Part shown: in pieces, positions 11,848-20,867 of the stretch | How positions within the stretch are numbered: position 1 is the stretch's first letter | How the letters are laid out: each line of letters starts with the position of its first letter | NCBI GenBank assembly: GCA_027422505.1 | Contig: JAPQWV010001644.1 | Location: 1-64,000 of the forward strand | Reading direction: 5' to 3' | DNA: 64,000 nucleotides | From: Craterostigma plantagineum | Lineage: Eukaryota > Streptophyta > Magnoliopsida > Lamiales > Linderniaceae | Position numbers and translations under genes: made by a program | The notes under the pieces: model-generated | The model's input: only the letters and a program-made list of their open reading frames with translations | What the model was told of the DNA's origin: nothing | The model's database searches: none

Positions 11848-12393
11848 TTCGAGGGCCCCCGACAGTGCTTGGAGCTAGCCCTCACCAACAACAACAACAG
11901 CTAAGCCCTGAGGACGCGATGATTGATGATGTCGCTCAGGAGCTAGCTCAGGAGCCACCATTGGTCGAAGAGCCAATGCCCGAAGTCGATGATACGCTGA
12001 TAGACGTCGTGGCTACAGAGATGGAACTCGAGGCTCCTAACCTCGAATTACAAGTGGAAGAGCCCTTACATGTAGGCGTGTTTCGAAGAAACCATTGAGG
12101 AGGTTCTTCTACAAGAAGTACAGCCCGAGACAGAAATTGGGCAGAGCTCGCTTCCACTGGTGATGGATCAGGCTCCTTGGGATGTTGAACGTGATCCCAC
12201 TCCTCACACAGCTACACCATCCGACACGGAGTCAGATGAGGAGATTAGCCTAATAAAACGGACTCCCAGACGACTTAGTATTCAACTGTAGTCCCTCTTC
12301 CCGGCCATCACCGACGCACCAGATATCACGCTGACCACAACGACAAGTGTTGCCGGCACTTCTTCGCTCAATCTTGAGCCGCAACCAACTCAC

Positions 12394-12732
12394 GTGATGT
12401 CTGGTTCGAAGGCGCAATCTGAGCCTGCCTTAACACCCATAGAGAAGAATCCTCAAGATTCGACTCAAGGATTGGGTGGAAGTCTCATACAGTCACAACC
12501 TCAAGTGACTGAGAGCCAACCCACAGAGTCGGTGTCTACTCAAGGGTTGATAACAGGCGACATCAGTCGTCCTGGTCCATCTCAGGAGGCGTCCGCACCC
12601 TTCGTGACGACCGAACAGTTTCAGGCCGCTCTCTCTGCCGCTGTACAGTCAATGGAAGAAAAGATCACCGAGAGAGTACTCCAAGTACTTGAGGCATCCC
12701 GAAGAGATACCAGGAAAGCACCTGCCTCTTAA
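12394..12732 (+). pseudogene. Linker segment of env-like ORF B
   Basis: These 112 codons are rich in Ser, Gln, Thr and Pro. They end in a short predicted helix (FQAALSAAVQSMEEKITERV). No family is recognised. I place it as the disordered linker between the core and C-terminal module because of its position and composition. Confidence 0.35.
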
Positions 12733-14493
12733 GGCCCTTCGTCACGAATCAACCCCACACCTCCACAACCCACACCCACCGACCCTCTAGCCACTTCCTC
12801 CATCCTCATCAACCCATACACAATCCCTATCCCCGAGCTCCATGACATTCTCCTCGCCCGTCTAATAGGCATTTCCATCCGATCGCCGCAAGAAGAATCC
12901 CTCTATATGCGGTTGGTGGGCCATCCTGAGCCACCGACTGACACCTGCCGAGGCCAAAGCTCCCACTCACGGTGCATACATGACGATCCTGACGATCAGG
13001 ACCCTCATGAGGGGGAGAAGAGGCCAAGGACATCAACAAGTGGCCAAGGACAAGGCTTGGGTGCTACGCAGACAAGCACTGTAGCTGGAGAAACCCAAAC
13101 AACCCAAACACAAACCCACCAAGCCCAAACTACCCACACCATGCACTGCACCGCCCACATCGACCCACCAACCTTTCACCTGAGGACGCCTCCGTCCACC
13201 CCACCGATCTACTCAAGCCCCTTGCTTCCGGAAGAAGAAGCAAGTCTGCGATGCTTGTAGCTCTAGCAGCTACTCAAGCCACTCCCTCAGTCGCTTCAGA
13301 CCAACCGGGACCCTCTGGACATGGCATCAATCCACACGAGGCCCTAGACAAGGACATCTTCGAAGACAGTGGATGACCCACTCCATGCCCGAGGAGCATC
13401 AAAGACAACGGCTTCACGACGTTCGGCGCTTTCTACAACAAGCGCCTATAGATCTCGTAATCATAGAAGACGACGAGCTTCAGGAAGGTGAAGACTACGA
13501 GCGAGTTATCCCAGGGCTACCAGAGTTAATCGCTCACAGGCGGTTCCCTCTCCAAGGCTAACGCCAGGGACCGTCCGGATCGACACGCAATGGGAAAACA
13601 TTCAAATAGAAATTCCCTTCCTCGAAGAAGTTCGTGAGAATATTTGGAGGTCTCCGGACAGAGTGAAGAAGCCGAACGAGTTCGAGCTTAGAGGGATATC
13701 TCATTGGGATCAGCAGAAGAGAAAGACCTACCTCTGGATGCTGACCAAACTAGGGCCTGATGTTAGGCTGGGGATGACTAAGACACAAGCCAAGAGATAT
13801 ATAAGAGTCTCTCCCCAATAAGCCAACTACTCAGCGTATACTGTGCCAAAGGAGGACTTCCAACACCTCACTACATCATCGAACGAGTGGACAGGACCCG
13901 AGAGGAACTGAGCTAGAGCGCCTGCCGTCCCTCCCCGCCGATGAAGTGTACCGTCTTTATCAGCTATACGTGGAGAAGTACAAAGTCCTCAGGGCTTCAT
14001 CAAGAAAAGGCCTCGAAGGGCTCTACCGTTCATGATGCGCCAGGTCAAGTACTATGCCGCACACGACCTTCAGATGGCTCTGGAGAGCAATATGAAGAAG
14101 GTCAACATGACCGCTCCACTCAACAAAGGACCTGAGATCGAAGGGCTTCCCAACAATTACGTGCACATCAGCTCAGTCCTAGGCGTCACCTACCACAATC
14201 CAATAGCAAAGAATAATAGGTTGATGCTGAAGACTGAGATTCATAAGTTTGCGATGGGACGCTCAAGGTCGTCAGGAAAAACATCGAGCAGTGGTTGGAA
14301 GAAATCAACAGAGACACTATGCTGAGGATCCACAGGTTCGTGAGAGAACAGCCGCTCCTAATGGAATTGCTTGAAGATATCGAGGAGCGACTGGAGCTTA
14401 GGATCACGCTGAGGAACTACGAGCATGCGTTGGGCTAACGCAGATCGTATTACGCCCGACGAGGACAAACGACGCAGAGACGCAATCAAGCAC

Positions 14494-14504
14494 AAAGGGG
14501 AGAT
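14494..14504 (+). other. Polypurine tract of plus SIRE element
   Basis: AAAGGGGAGAT lies immediately 5' of the LTR start TGTAGAATAC. This is where plus-strand DNA synthesis is primed in LTR retrotransposons. Confidence 0.75.
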
Positions 14505-14855
14505 TGTAGAATACTATTTGTAATTGTGCTTGATTTCATTCGTTGTCCTTGTAATTAGGGGCGTTTTGTATAGTAGTCCTTAGATTAGGACTAGTTTGAT
14601 ATTTATACCAAGTTTGTTTGGTATAAATACATGTAAATCAATTGAGCTGAATAGAGAAAGTTCTTAGAATTGATCCGAAAGGCTTGCAATTCGATTTTTA
14701 GAGAGAGAAACAATCGTAACTTTCTCACTCTACTCGAATTCTCTCTCTTGTTCTTCATTTGAGTTTTTCGATTGAATTCAATTGCTTATCATAACGATCG
14801 AATTACTATGAATTATAGCCTAGGATCGTAGAGTTGTTAATCGTAGGACCTAACA
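14505..14855 (+). mobile_element. 3' LTR of plus-strand SIRE-type element
   Basis: The 351-bp LTR starts TGTAGAATAC and ends GGACCTAACA. It contains TATAAAT near 14623 and a CT/GA-rich leader. The same family occurs inverted at 23984-24246, where it starts TGTTAGGTCC and ends GTATTTTACA on the plus strand. The matching 5' LTR would be off the left edge. The LTR abuts chromovirus gag/protease sequence at 14856, as expected if this element inserted into that one. Confidence 0.8.
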
Positions 14856-14874
14856 CAGAACGTGTCATGTTAAT

Positions 14875-15273
14875 GTGCCTCAAGTCCCGGATCAACCATT
14901 GGTACGACCCCATCCAGTGCCAGAACGAGTTTTTAGTCTGACTAACGAGGAGGCTAAAGCAAACCCTTCCGTAGTGACGGGTACGTTAACTATCTATAAC
15001 GTGCCTACTTCCGTGTTAATTGACTCTGGAGCCACACATTCCTCCATGTCGGCCAAATACGTGGTAAAGGTGGGAATCTCTCCTACCTTATCTGAATGCA
15101 GCTACATAGTTACCTTACCACACGGTGATCCAACACGCACTAGTCAAGTGCTGAAAGGATGCTCCGTGATCATTGAGGGTAGAAATTTGAGCGTCGACCT
15201 AATTGTGATCCCAATGAATGACTACGATATTATCTTTGGGATGAATTGGCTTTCAAAATACGAGCCATCATAG
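14875..15273 (+). pseudogene. Chromovirus 1 aspartic protease
   Basis: This is a retropepsin-like protease that would process the Gag-Pol polyprotein. The catalytic LIDSGATHS motif is at about residues 44-52. The fold continues to DYDIIFGMNWLSKY near residues 115-130, a standard chromovirus protease end. The frame then breaks. A related protease in chromovirus 2 (41850-42213) has the same layout (PARVFTLTNEDAEANPAVV, then LIDSGATHSF). The start is upstream in the original polyprotein. Confidence 0.85.
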
Positions 15274-15756
15274 ACTGTAACAAGAAGGTCGTAAAATTTC
15301 ATCTGCCCAAGGAAGAGGTGTTCACTTTTTCGGGTGAAACCGCTCCGAATCATATTTCTCGAATCTCTGCGCTGAAGACTCAACGACTATTGAGATCCGG
15401 TTGTGAGTCTTATCTCGTGTATGCGGTGAAGGCGGAGGAGTTACCGCAGCCAGAACTGAAAGATGTATCGATAGTCAATGAATATACTGATGTATTTCCC
15501 GATGATCTCCCGGGGTTAACCCCCTGATCGAGAAATACAGTTCACGATATAATTGATGCCGGCGGCCACCCCAATCTCTAAAGCTCCTTATCGACTAGCG
15601 CGAAACGAACTCAAGGAGTTGAAAGAACAATTAGAAGATCTATTACGGAAAGGATTAATTCAACCCAGCTTTTCACCGTGGGGAGCACCAGTCTTATTTG
15701 TACGGAAGAAGGATGGGTCGATGCGACTGTGTATCGACTATCAGGAGTTGAACTAG
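15246..15756 (+). pseudogene. Chromovirus 1 protease-RT linker and RT start
   Basis: Two open pieces (15246-15527 and 15553-15756) separated by a frame break encode the linker (VVNEYPDVF-like block VNEYTDVFPDDLPGLTP) and the first RT block. The RT block has [40 protein letters not shown] and [15 protein letters not shown] at 15754-15756 replaces the Lys that follows Asn in related copies. Confidence 0.8.
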
Positions 15757-16231
15757 ATCACGATCAAAAATAAATACCTGTTACCAAGGATCGATGACCT
15801 GTTCGACCAGCTACAAGGTGCTACGGTATTCTCGAAAATCGATCTCCGTTCGGGATACCATCAGCTAAAGATCAGGGAGATAGATGTTCCTAAACGGCAT
15901 TCAGCACGAGGTACGACCACTACGAGTTTTTGGTCATGCCCTTCCGACTGACTAATGCCCCTGCTGCATTCATGGATCTTATGAACCGAGTCTTGAAAGA
16001 CTATCTGGACCGCTTTGTAATCGTCTTTATTGACGATATCCTGATCTATTCTAAGACGAAGGAAGAACACAAGAATCATCTACGAATCGTCTTAGGAATT
16101 CTGTGAGAGAAACAGCTCTACGCCAAATTCAAGTAATGCGAATTTTGGCTTGAGCAGGTAGCCTTCTTGGGACACGTGATTTCTGGGAATGAAATCTCCG
16201 TGGATCCGAGTAAGATTGAGGCCGTGAACAA
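15757..16231 (+). pseudogene. Chromovirus 1 RT catalytic core
   Basis: The frame reads [19 protein letters not shown] and [14 protein letters not shown]. It loses a base near 15892 compared with chromovirus 2. It then resumes in another frame through [16 protein letters not shown] (about 16009-16056), which contains the intact catalytic DD pair. A TGA near 16105 and a TAA near 16135 follow in this area. The domain is recognisable but not translatable in one piece. Confidence 0.8.
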
Positions 16232-17455
16232 TTGGCCACGACCAACTACTCCGACCGAGGTTCGAATTTCCTTGGACTTGTGGGATATTACCGTAAGTTC
16301 ATAGCTGACTTCTCTAGCATCGCCTCAACGCTGACGAACTTGACCAGGAAGAATGTACCTTTTAAGTGGTCTGAAGCATGCGAACAGAGCTTTCAGGAAT
16401 TGAAGAAGCGACTTACTTCTGCTCCTATTCTAAAAATACCATCGGGAACTGGAGGATTCTTAGTCTATAACGACGCTTCGAAGAACGGTCTAGGATGCGT
16501 GCTAATGCAAAATGGAAAGGTGATCGCATATGCTTCAACACAGTTGAAAGAATACGAGAAGAACTATCCGACCCACGACTTAGAGCTTGCAGCGGTAGTG
16601 TTTGCCTTAAAGATTTGGAGGCATTACCTCTACGGAGAAAGGTGTGAAATTTTCACTAACCATAAAAGCTTGAAGTACTTCTTCACCCAGAAGGAGTTAG
16701 ACATGCAACAACGACGATGGCTGGAGCTCGTAAAAGACTACGACTGCGTTATCAATTATCATCCGGGCAACGCGAACGTAGTCGCAGACGCGCTCAGTCG
16801 AAAGGCGATGAACACGGAAATGCACAGACTTGGAGTGGAAATAGTCAATTTAGGCGAAGTCGAGACGAAACTAGCAACACTGACTCTTCAACCTACGTTG
16901 CTAGAACGAATCAGGAAAGCACAAGAAGAGGACGAAGTTTATCTGAAGGTGAAAGATGCACTTCCCGAAGACTTCAAAATCCGAGAAGATGGAACCCTGT
17001 TGTACAAGAACTGGCTGCACAGTAATAAAGCATTACGACGAACAATTATGATAGAAGCACACGCAACAACTTACTTAGTGCACCCGAACGCAACAAAGAT
17101 GTACCAAGATTTGCGGGTCACGTATTGGCGGCCAGGAATGAAGAAGGACATCGCCGCATCCGTAAGTAGATGTATGTTATGCCAATTGATCAAAGCTGAA
17201 CACCGACCAGTTGGAACTCTGCAGCCTTTACCGACTCCTGAATGGAAATGGGACCATATCACGATGGACTTTGTCATTGGTTTACCTAAGACGACGAAAG
17301 GCGACGATGCCATTTGGGTGATTGTTGATCACCTAACCAAATCAGCTCATTTAATTCCTATCATCTCTACTTTTTCCATGGAACGGTTTGCTGAATTATA
17401 TATTCAGGAAATTGTTCGACTCCATGGGATTCCAGTTTCTATCGTCTCGGATTGA
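16232..17455 (+). pseudogene. Chromovirus 1 RNase H and integrase N-terminal half
   Basis: This 407-codon open stretch covers the end of RT ([20 protein letters not shown]), the RNase H ([41 protein letters not shown]) and the integrase start. The integrase zinc finger is partly eroded (a CMLCQ pair is present). The first catalytic Asp is in HITMDFV and the second in the closing IVSD. The next codon is TGA where related elements have Arg (SDRDSRF). The same TGA is in chromovirus 2 at 44299-44301. Confidence 0.85.
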
Positions 17456-17500
17456 GATTCGAGATTCCTATCAAATTTTTGGCAGAGCTTACAGAAAGCT

Positions 17501-18317
17501 ATGAGGACTAAGCTCTCGTTCAGTACTGCATATCATCTCCAGACCAACGGGCAGTCTGAACGAACAATCCAAACCCTTGAAGATATGTTACGAGCATGCG
17601 TTTTAGACTTCAAAGAAAACTGGAGTAAATACCTACCACTGGTCGAATTCTCCTACAACAATAGTTTCCACGCTACGATCGGAATGGCGCCGTACGAGGC
17701 ATTATACGGGCGCAAATGCCGATCTCCAATCCATTGGGACGAAATTGGCGAACGAGCTTTATTAGGACGAGAAATGATACGTGAAACAACAGAAGCTATA
17801 ACGAAAATCCGAGAACGGATACGAACTACTCAGAGTCGACATAAGAGTTATGCTGATCATAGACTACGACCCTTGGAATTCGCAGAGGACGATCATGTAT
17901 TCCTAAAGATCTCCCCAATGAAAGGAGTAAAGCGCTTTGGAAAAAGGGGCAAGCTAAGTCCCAGAAATATAGGCCCATTCAAAATCCTTAAACGAGTCGA
18001 CGAAGTAGCATATCAATTAGAGTTACCGGCTTCTTTATCGCAAGTTCACGACGTATTTCACGTATCGATGTTACGAAAGTGCGTCGCGGACCCGAGCCAC
18101 GTTATTCAGAACGAGCTTCTTTATCAACAGCTCAAGCCTGACTTGAGTTACGAAGAGAGGCTAGTAGAGATTTTGATGTATAGGATAAGCAACTTCGGAA
18201 TAAGTCTATTCCGTTAGTTAAGGTGTTGTGGCGGAATCAATCAATTGAGGAAGCCACCTGGGAGCGTGAGGATGATATGAGAGATCGTTATCCCGAGTTA
18301 TTCCAGTCGGCGTGATT
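17501..18317 (+). pseudogene. Chromovirus 1 integrase C-terminal part and chromodomain
   Basis: The catalytic Glu region [19 protein letters not shown] is followed by the GPY/F-like domain (ISPMKGVKRFGKRGKLSPRN, IGPFKILKRV, VFHVSMLRKC). A frameshift near 18180 splits off the chromodomain, which reads VKVLWRNQSIEEATWERED and YPELFQSA before TGA at 18315-18317. Chromodomains target insertion to heterochromatin marks in this clade. Confidence 0.85.
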
Positions 18318-18335
18318 TCTGGGACGAAATTCTTT

Positions 18336-18347
18336 AAGGGGGGAGGA
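18336..18347 (+). other. Polypurine tract of chromovirus 1
   Basis: AAGGGGGGAGGA lies directly before the LTR start. The same tract precedes the LTRs of chromoviruses 2 and 3. Confidence 0.8.
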
Positions 18348-18445
18348 TATAATACCCGTATATCTAAATACATGATTTTGTACGTGATTAATCGTACACG
18401 TTCGTGAATTGGGAAATTTAGTGGAGAAATTTCATTGCTCTAAAG

Positions 18446-18446
18446 A

Positions 18447-18478
<32 letters not shown>

Positions 18479-18554
18479 CCATATCTTATGTATTCTAATT
18501 CTATTATTTGTAATTAACTCCTTATTTAAATTTCGAAATCAATTCAAAGCTGTG

Positions 18555-18609
<55 letters not shown>
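18446..18609. repeat. (TA)n microsatellites in LTR
   Basis: TA tracts lie at about 18446-18477 and 18560-18609, separated by about 80 bp. A third tract is at 20283-20309 inside the hairpin series. All are in the chromovirus 1 LTR. Confidence 0.9.
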
Positions 18610-18612
<3 letters not shown>

Positions 18613-19189
18613 TGGCTTAGCCAATTCACGAATGAAGCCCAATTATTCAAAGATCCATAACATTACTTAGGCTTGGGGAAAATTAAGTCACCTTCTTGTC
18701 TAATCAAACATTATAATCGAGATGCTCATACTTATCTAGTGTCATAAGGAACGTTAAGAGAGGAAGAAATCCATTAGCTAGCAAAATTTTTAGCTGAAAT
18801 ACCCAAAACAAAAACAACAACGAGTGGGAACTCTATCAAACTCAAGCAACGCATCTTCCGAATAAGGTATAAACACGATTCTTGAGCATAGTACATTTAA
18901 GAGTATTTTAATATTTATAACTAACTACATGACTAGAAGATGAGTATGAAAGGGTTTCAAATAATTAATATGTGTAGGAAACCCTAAAACGTTGAAAAGG
19001 TTTAGACGTATAAATGCTTATGTAGCAGGAGTTTTTTTTCGGAATCTATGGGGTACTGTTTTAGAATTTATTAGGTTCTTTAGGAACTTGATAATTTAAG
19101 GTATAAGATTTTCTGGGTTTGAAATAATTTTAGAAGCCGTTGTTAATGATATATAAATCTCTATTTTTAGGGTTTCGAAAGAATCAGCA

Positions 19190-19700
19190 TTAGGAATCGG
19201 GCGATTCTATTTTATGTTAGGATCGGGTGATTTTACTGATTTTAATATTATAATATTAAAACAATCACATTCGGACGATTAGATGAATTACGTGATTTCG
19301 ACCGATTTGAGTATAGGATATAATCGGGCGATTTGTGTCACTCGGCATTTTTAAAATCGGGCGACTTAGCCTTCTCAAGTCGGGCGATTTGGTGGTGATT
19401 GAAAGCTCGGCGAAACTCCTATTGGCACGTGATGAATCGGACGAGCTTGGTAAATCGGGCGAAATCCTTCCCATGCTTGACAAATCGGGCGATTGTTGAG
19501 GAAGTGAATAACTCAGCGATTTAGGCCCTTAAATACTCGAATCGAGCGATGCAACTGATATCAAGCATGATGAATCGGGCGATCAAAAGCTATGAACTCT
19601 CCAACAAATCGGGCGAAATGATGACGTAATCAAAGCTCGGCGATTTACCATGCAATCGGGCGAAGCCTAGTATTAAGCTTAGCGAATCGGGCGATTTAAT
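19190..19700. repeat. Interspersed AATCGGGCGATT motif array
   Basis: I count ten exact TCGGGCGA cores (near 19197, 19324, 19357, 19380, 19454, 19484, 19574, 19609, 19655 and 19686). There are several one-base variants (TCGGGTGA, TCGGACGA, TCGAGCGA). Spacing is irregular (23-90 bp) and the text between cores differs, so this is not a simple tandem repeat. The full motif has inverted half sites AATCG/CGATT. Confidence 0.8.
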
Positions 19701-20255
19701 AGCTTTAACACACAACCAATCGGACAAGTCTAGGTTTATGAAAGGAACTTAGATGAGCTGGACCCTACGTAGGCTTAGATGAGAATCGAAACTTAGGGTC
19801 TTAACATATTAACCTAATCGAAATTATAATCATTCAGTTTCGATACTATATTGATAATATTTATTTTATCCAAAGGACAAATTTATAGAGACTCTATCAG
19901 ATTTCATAAATTGACGTGAGCAGGAGGACAAGTAGGTGGATCATCCATCTACAATGCGTAAACACATGTGTGCTTTATGTGCTCTTGTGTGATTCAATGA
20001 CTTACGTAATTTACGTATTTTACGGATATTTCATGCGAACCATGTTTTTATGTGTTTTACCACATATACCTGGCATGTGCATTTCACATCAGACTGAGAG
20101 ATGGTTTCCACGTATTGAAACGGTGAAGACTCGACGTATTGTTAAGTGGGGTAGATTGATGATATTCTGACCTGTTAGGCTCACAGGATTCCTGGCGGAG
20201 ACAGACGTGATCGATCTGTCTACTCGGACGTGGTCGGTTCGAGGTGCATACCGCC

Positions 20256-20402
20256 ATAAGGGATACGGGTGTTATCAGCCATGATATATATATATATATA
20301 TATATATATGGATACGGGCGTTATCGCCCATGACTTACGGATACGGGTTTAACCACCCATGACATTGGATTCGGGTGTGATCACGTGACCACCCATGATA
20401 TT
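20256..20402 (+). repeat. Series of four hairpin units in LTR
   Basis: Units of the form GGATACGGGYG...CRCCCATGA follow one another: GGGTGTTATCAGCC, GGGCGTTATCGCCC, GGGTTTAACCACCC and a longer GGGTG...CACCC. Stems are 4-5 bp. A C:G pair in one copy is replaced by T:A in another. A (TA)n tract separates the first two units. Confidence 0.6.
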
Positions 20403-20713
20403 TATTGCACCCGTGAGCCTAACCTAGGGCCCTGTGTTGTTTGAAATAGGAATGTAGGAAAAGATAGAGTGTGCATTATATCATGTTGTGAGATGTTGGG
20501 ATCAGGGTTGAGTGCACGTTTGCATACATGCATTTTATTCACCTACTAGGCAAATCGCTCAGTCTTTACGTGTTGTAGGTACTGAGTATGACACTGATAT
20601 GCGTTAAGACTGAGGCGGCTGGTGGCGGTGCTCCACCGACTTTTGAGGGCGGAGCAGTACATGGATGACGACCTGTGCAGTGGCTTTAGGGATTTTGTTC
20701 TTTTGATATTTTG

Positions 20714-20725
20714 GGGCTTCGGCCC
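20714..20725 (+). promoter_or_regulatory. GGGC-TTCG-GCCC hairpin, LTR 1
   Basis: This is a four-base-pair GC stem closed by a TTCG loop, which in RNA would be a very stable cUUCGg tetraloop. It lies 142 nt before the LTR 3' end. Equivalent hairpins are at 49169-49180 (LTR 2) and, on the minus strand, at 25177-25192 and 30836-30851 (LTR 3). Confidence 0.6.
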
Positions 20726-20867
20726 ATGTGTAGTGATGACATGTAGAAAGATTTTTTTTTATATTAATGCATATTATTTTAGGAAAAAGTTTTAATTAAA
20801 CGGGCCTTCCGCGCTTACGTTACGGAAATCCGCCACTAATCCTAATTAGAAAAGTAGGGTCGCCACA

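Larger units (their letters stand above)
10984..14440 (+). pseudogene. Env-like / extra ORF region B of SIRE-type element
   Basis: This is the second copy of the extra ORF, better preserved than region A. It opens MDRYLRYNHIYDHNLYLK at 10984 and reaches FRCPDEIIVSILRGHPI, then a TAG at 11128-11130. It resumes MVYLQQFWGCIQGEVDNGAF. The core runs 11152-11700 (DKNQFSMLLDLPHSNNYDPL, NKCLSPKHAGFDKGN, LIWNDLADQI). An acidic Gln/Pro-rich linker follows (11870-12060, 12394-12732), then degraded pieces. The C-terminal module MMRQVKYYAAHDLQMALESN sits at 14032-14130. The region ends just before the PPT and LTR, so it is the last ORF of the element. The core resembles uncharacterised retroelement proteins of asterids. 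Its role is unknown. Confidence 0.65.
14856..20867 (+). mobile_element. Ty3/gypsy chromovirus 1 (Tekay/Del-like), 5' part absent
   Basis: This is a plus-strand element in the order protease, RT, RNase H, integrase, chromodomain, PPT, 3' LTR. Gag and the 5' LTR are missing, because the sequence starts inside the gag-protease linker next to the SIRE LTR. The domain order (integrase after RNase H) defines Ty3/gypsy, and the C-terminal chromodomain defines a chromovirus. Several stops and frameshifts are present. The 3' LTR ends exactly where minus-strand SIRE gag begins (20868). Confidence 0.85.
18348..20867 (+). mobile_element. 3' LTR of chromovirus 1
   Basis: This 2.52-kb LTR starts TATAATACCCGT (the expected TG is mutated to TA) and ends GGGTCGCCACA. 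It contains two long (TA)n tracts, an array of TCGGGCGA motifs (19196-19693), a series of GGGYG hairpins (20256-20402), the GGGCCCTGT box near 20428, the TTTTGAGGGCGG block (20641-20652) and a TTCG hairpin (20714-20725). No coding function is seen. The small ORF at 19916-20170 has no family features and is not called. Confidence 0.8.

Noticed and set aside
10984..14440. Calling region B a viral envelope glycoprotein
   Set aside because: No signal peptide, transmembrane anchor or fusion-peptide pattern is visible. Position alone is not enough.
19916..20170. 84-codon plus-strand ORF in LTR 1
   Set aside because: Cys/His-rich by chance, not present in LTR 2 or 3, and no motif.
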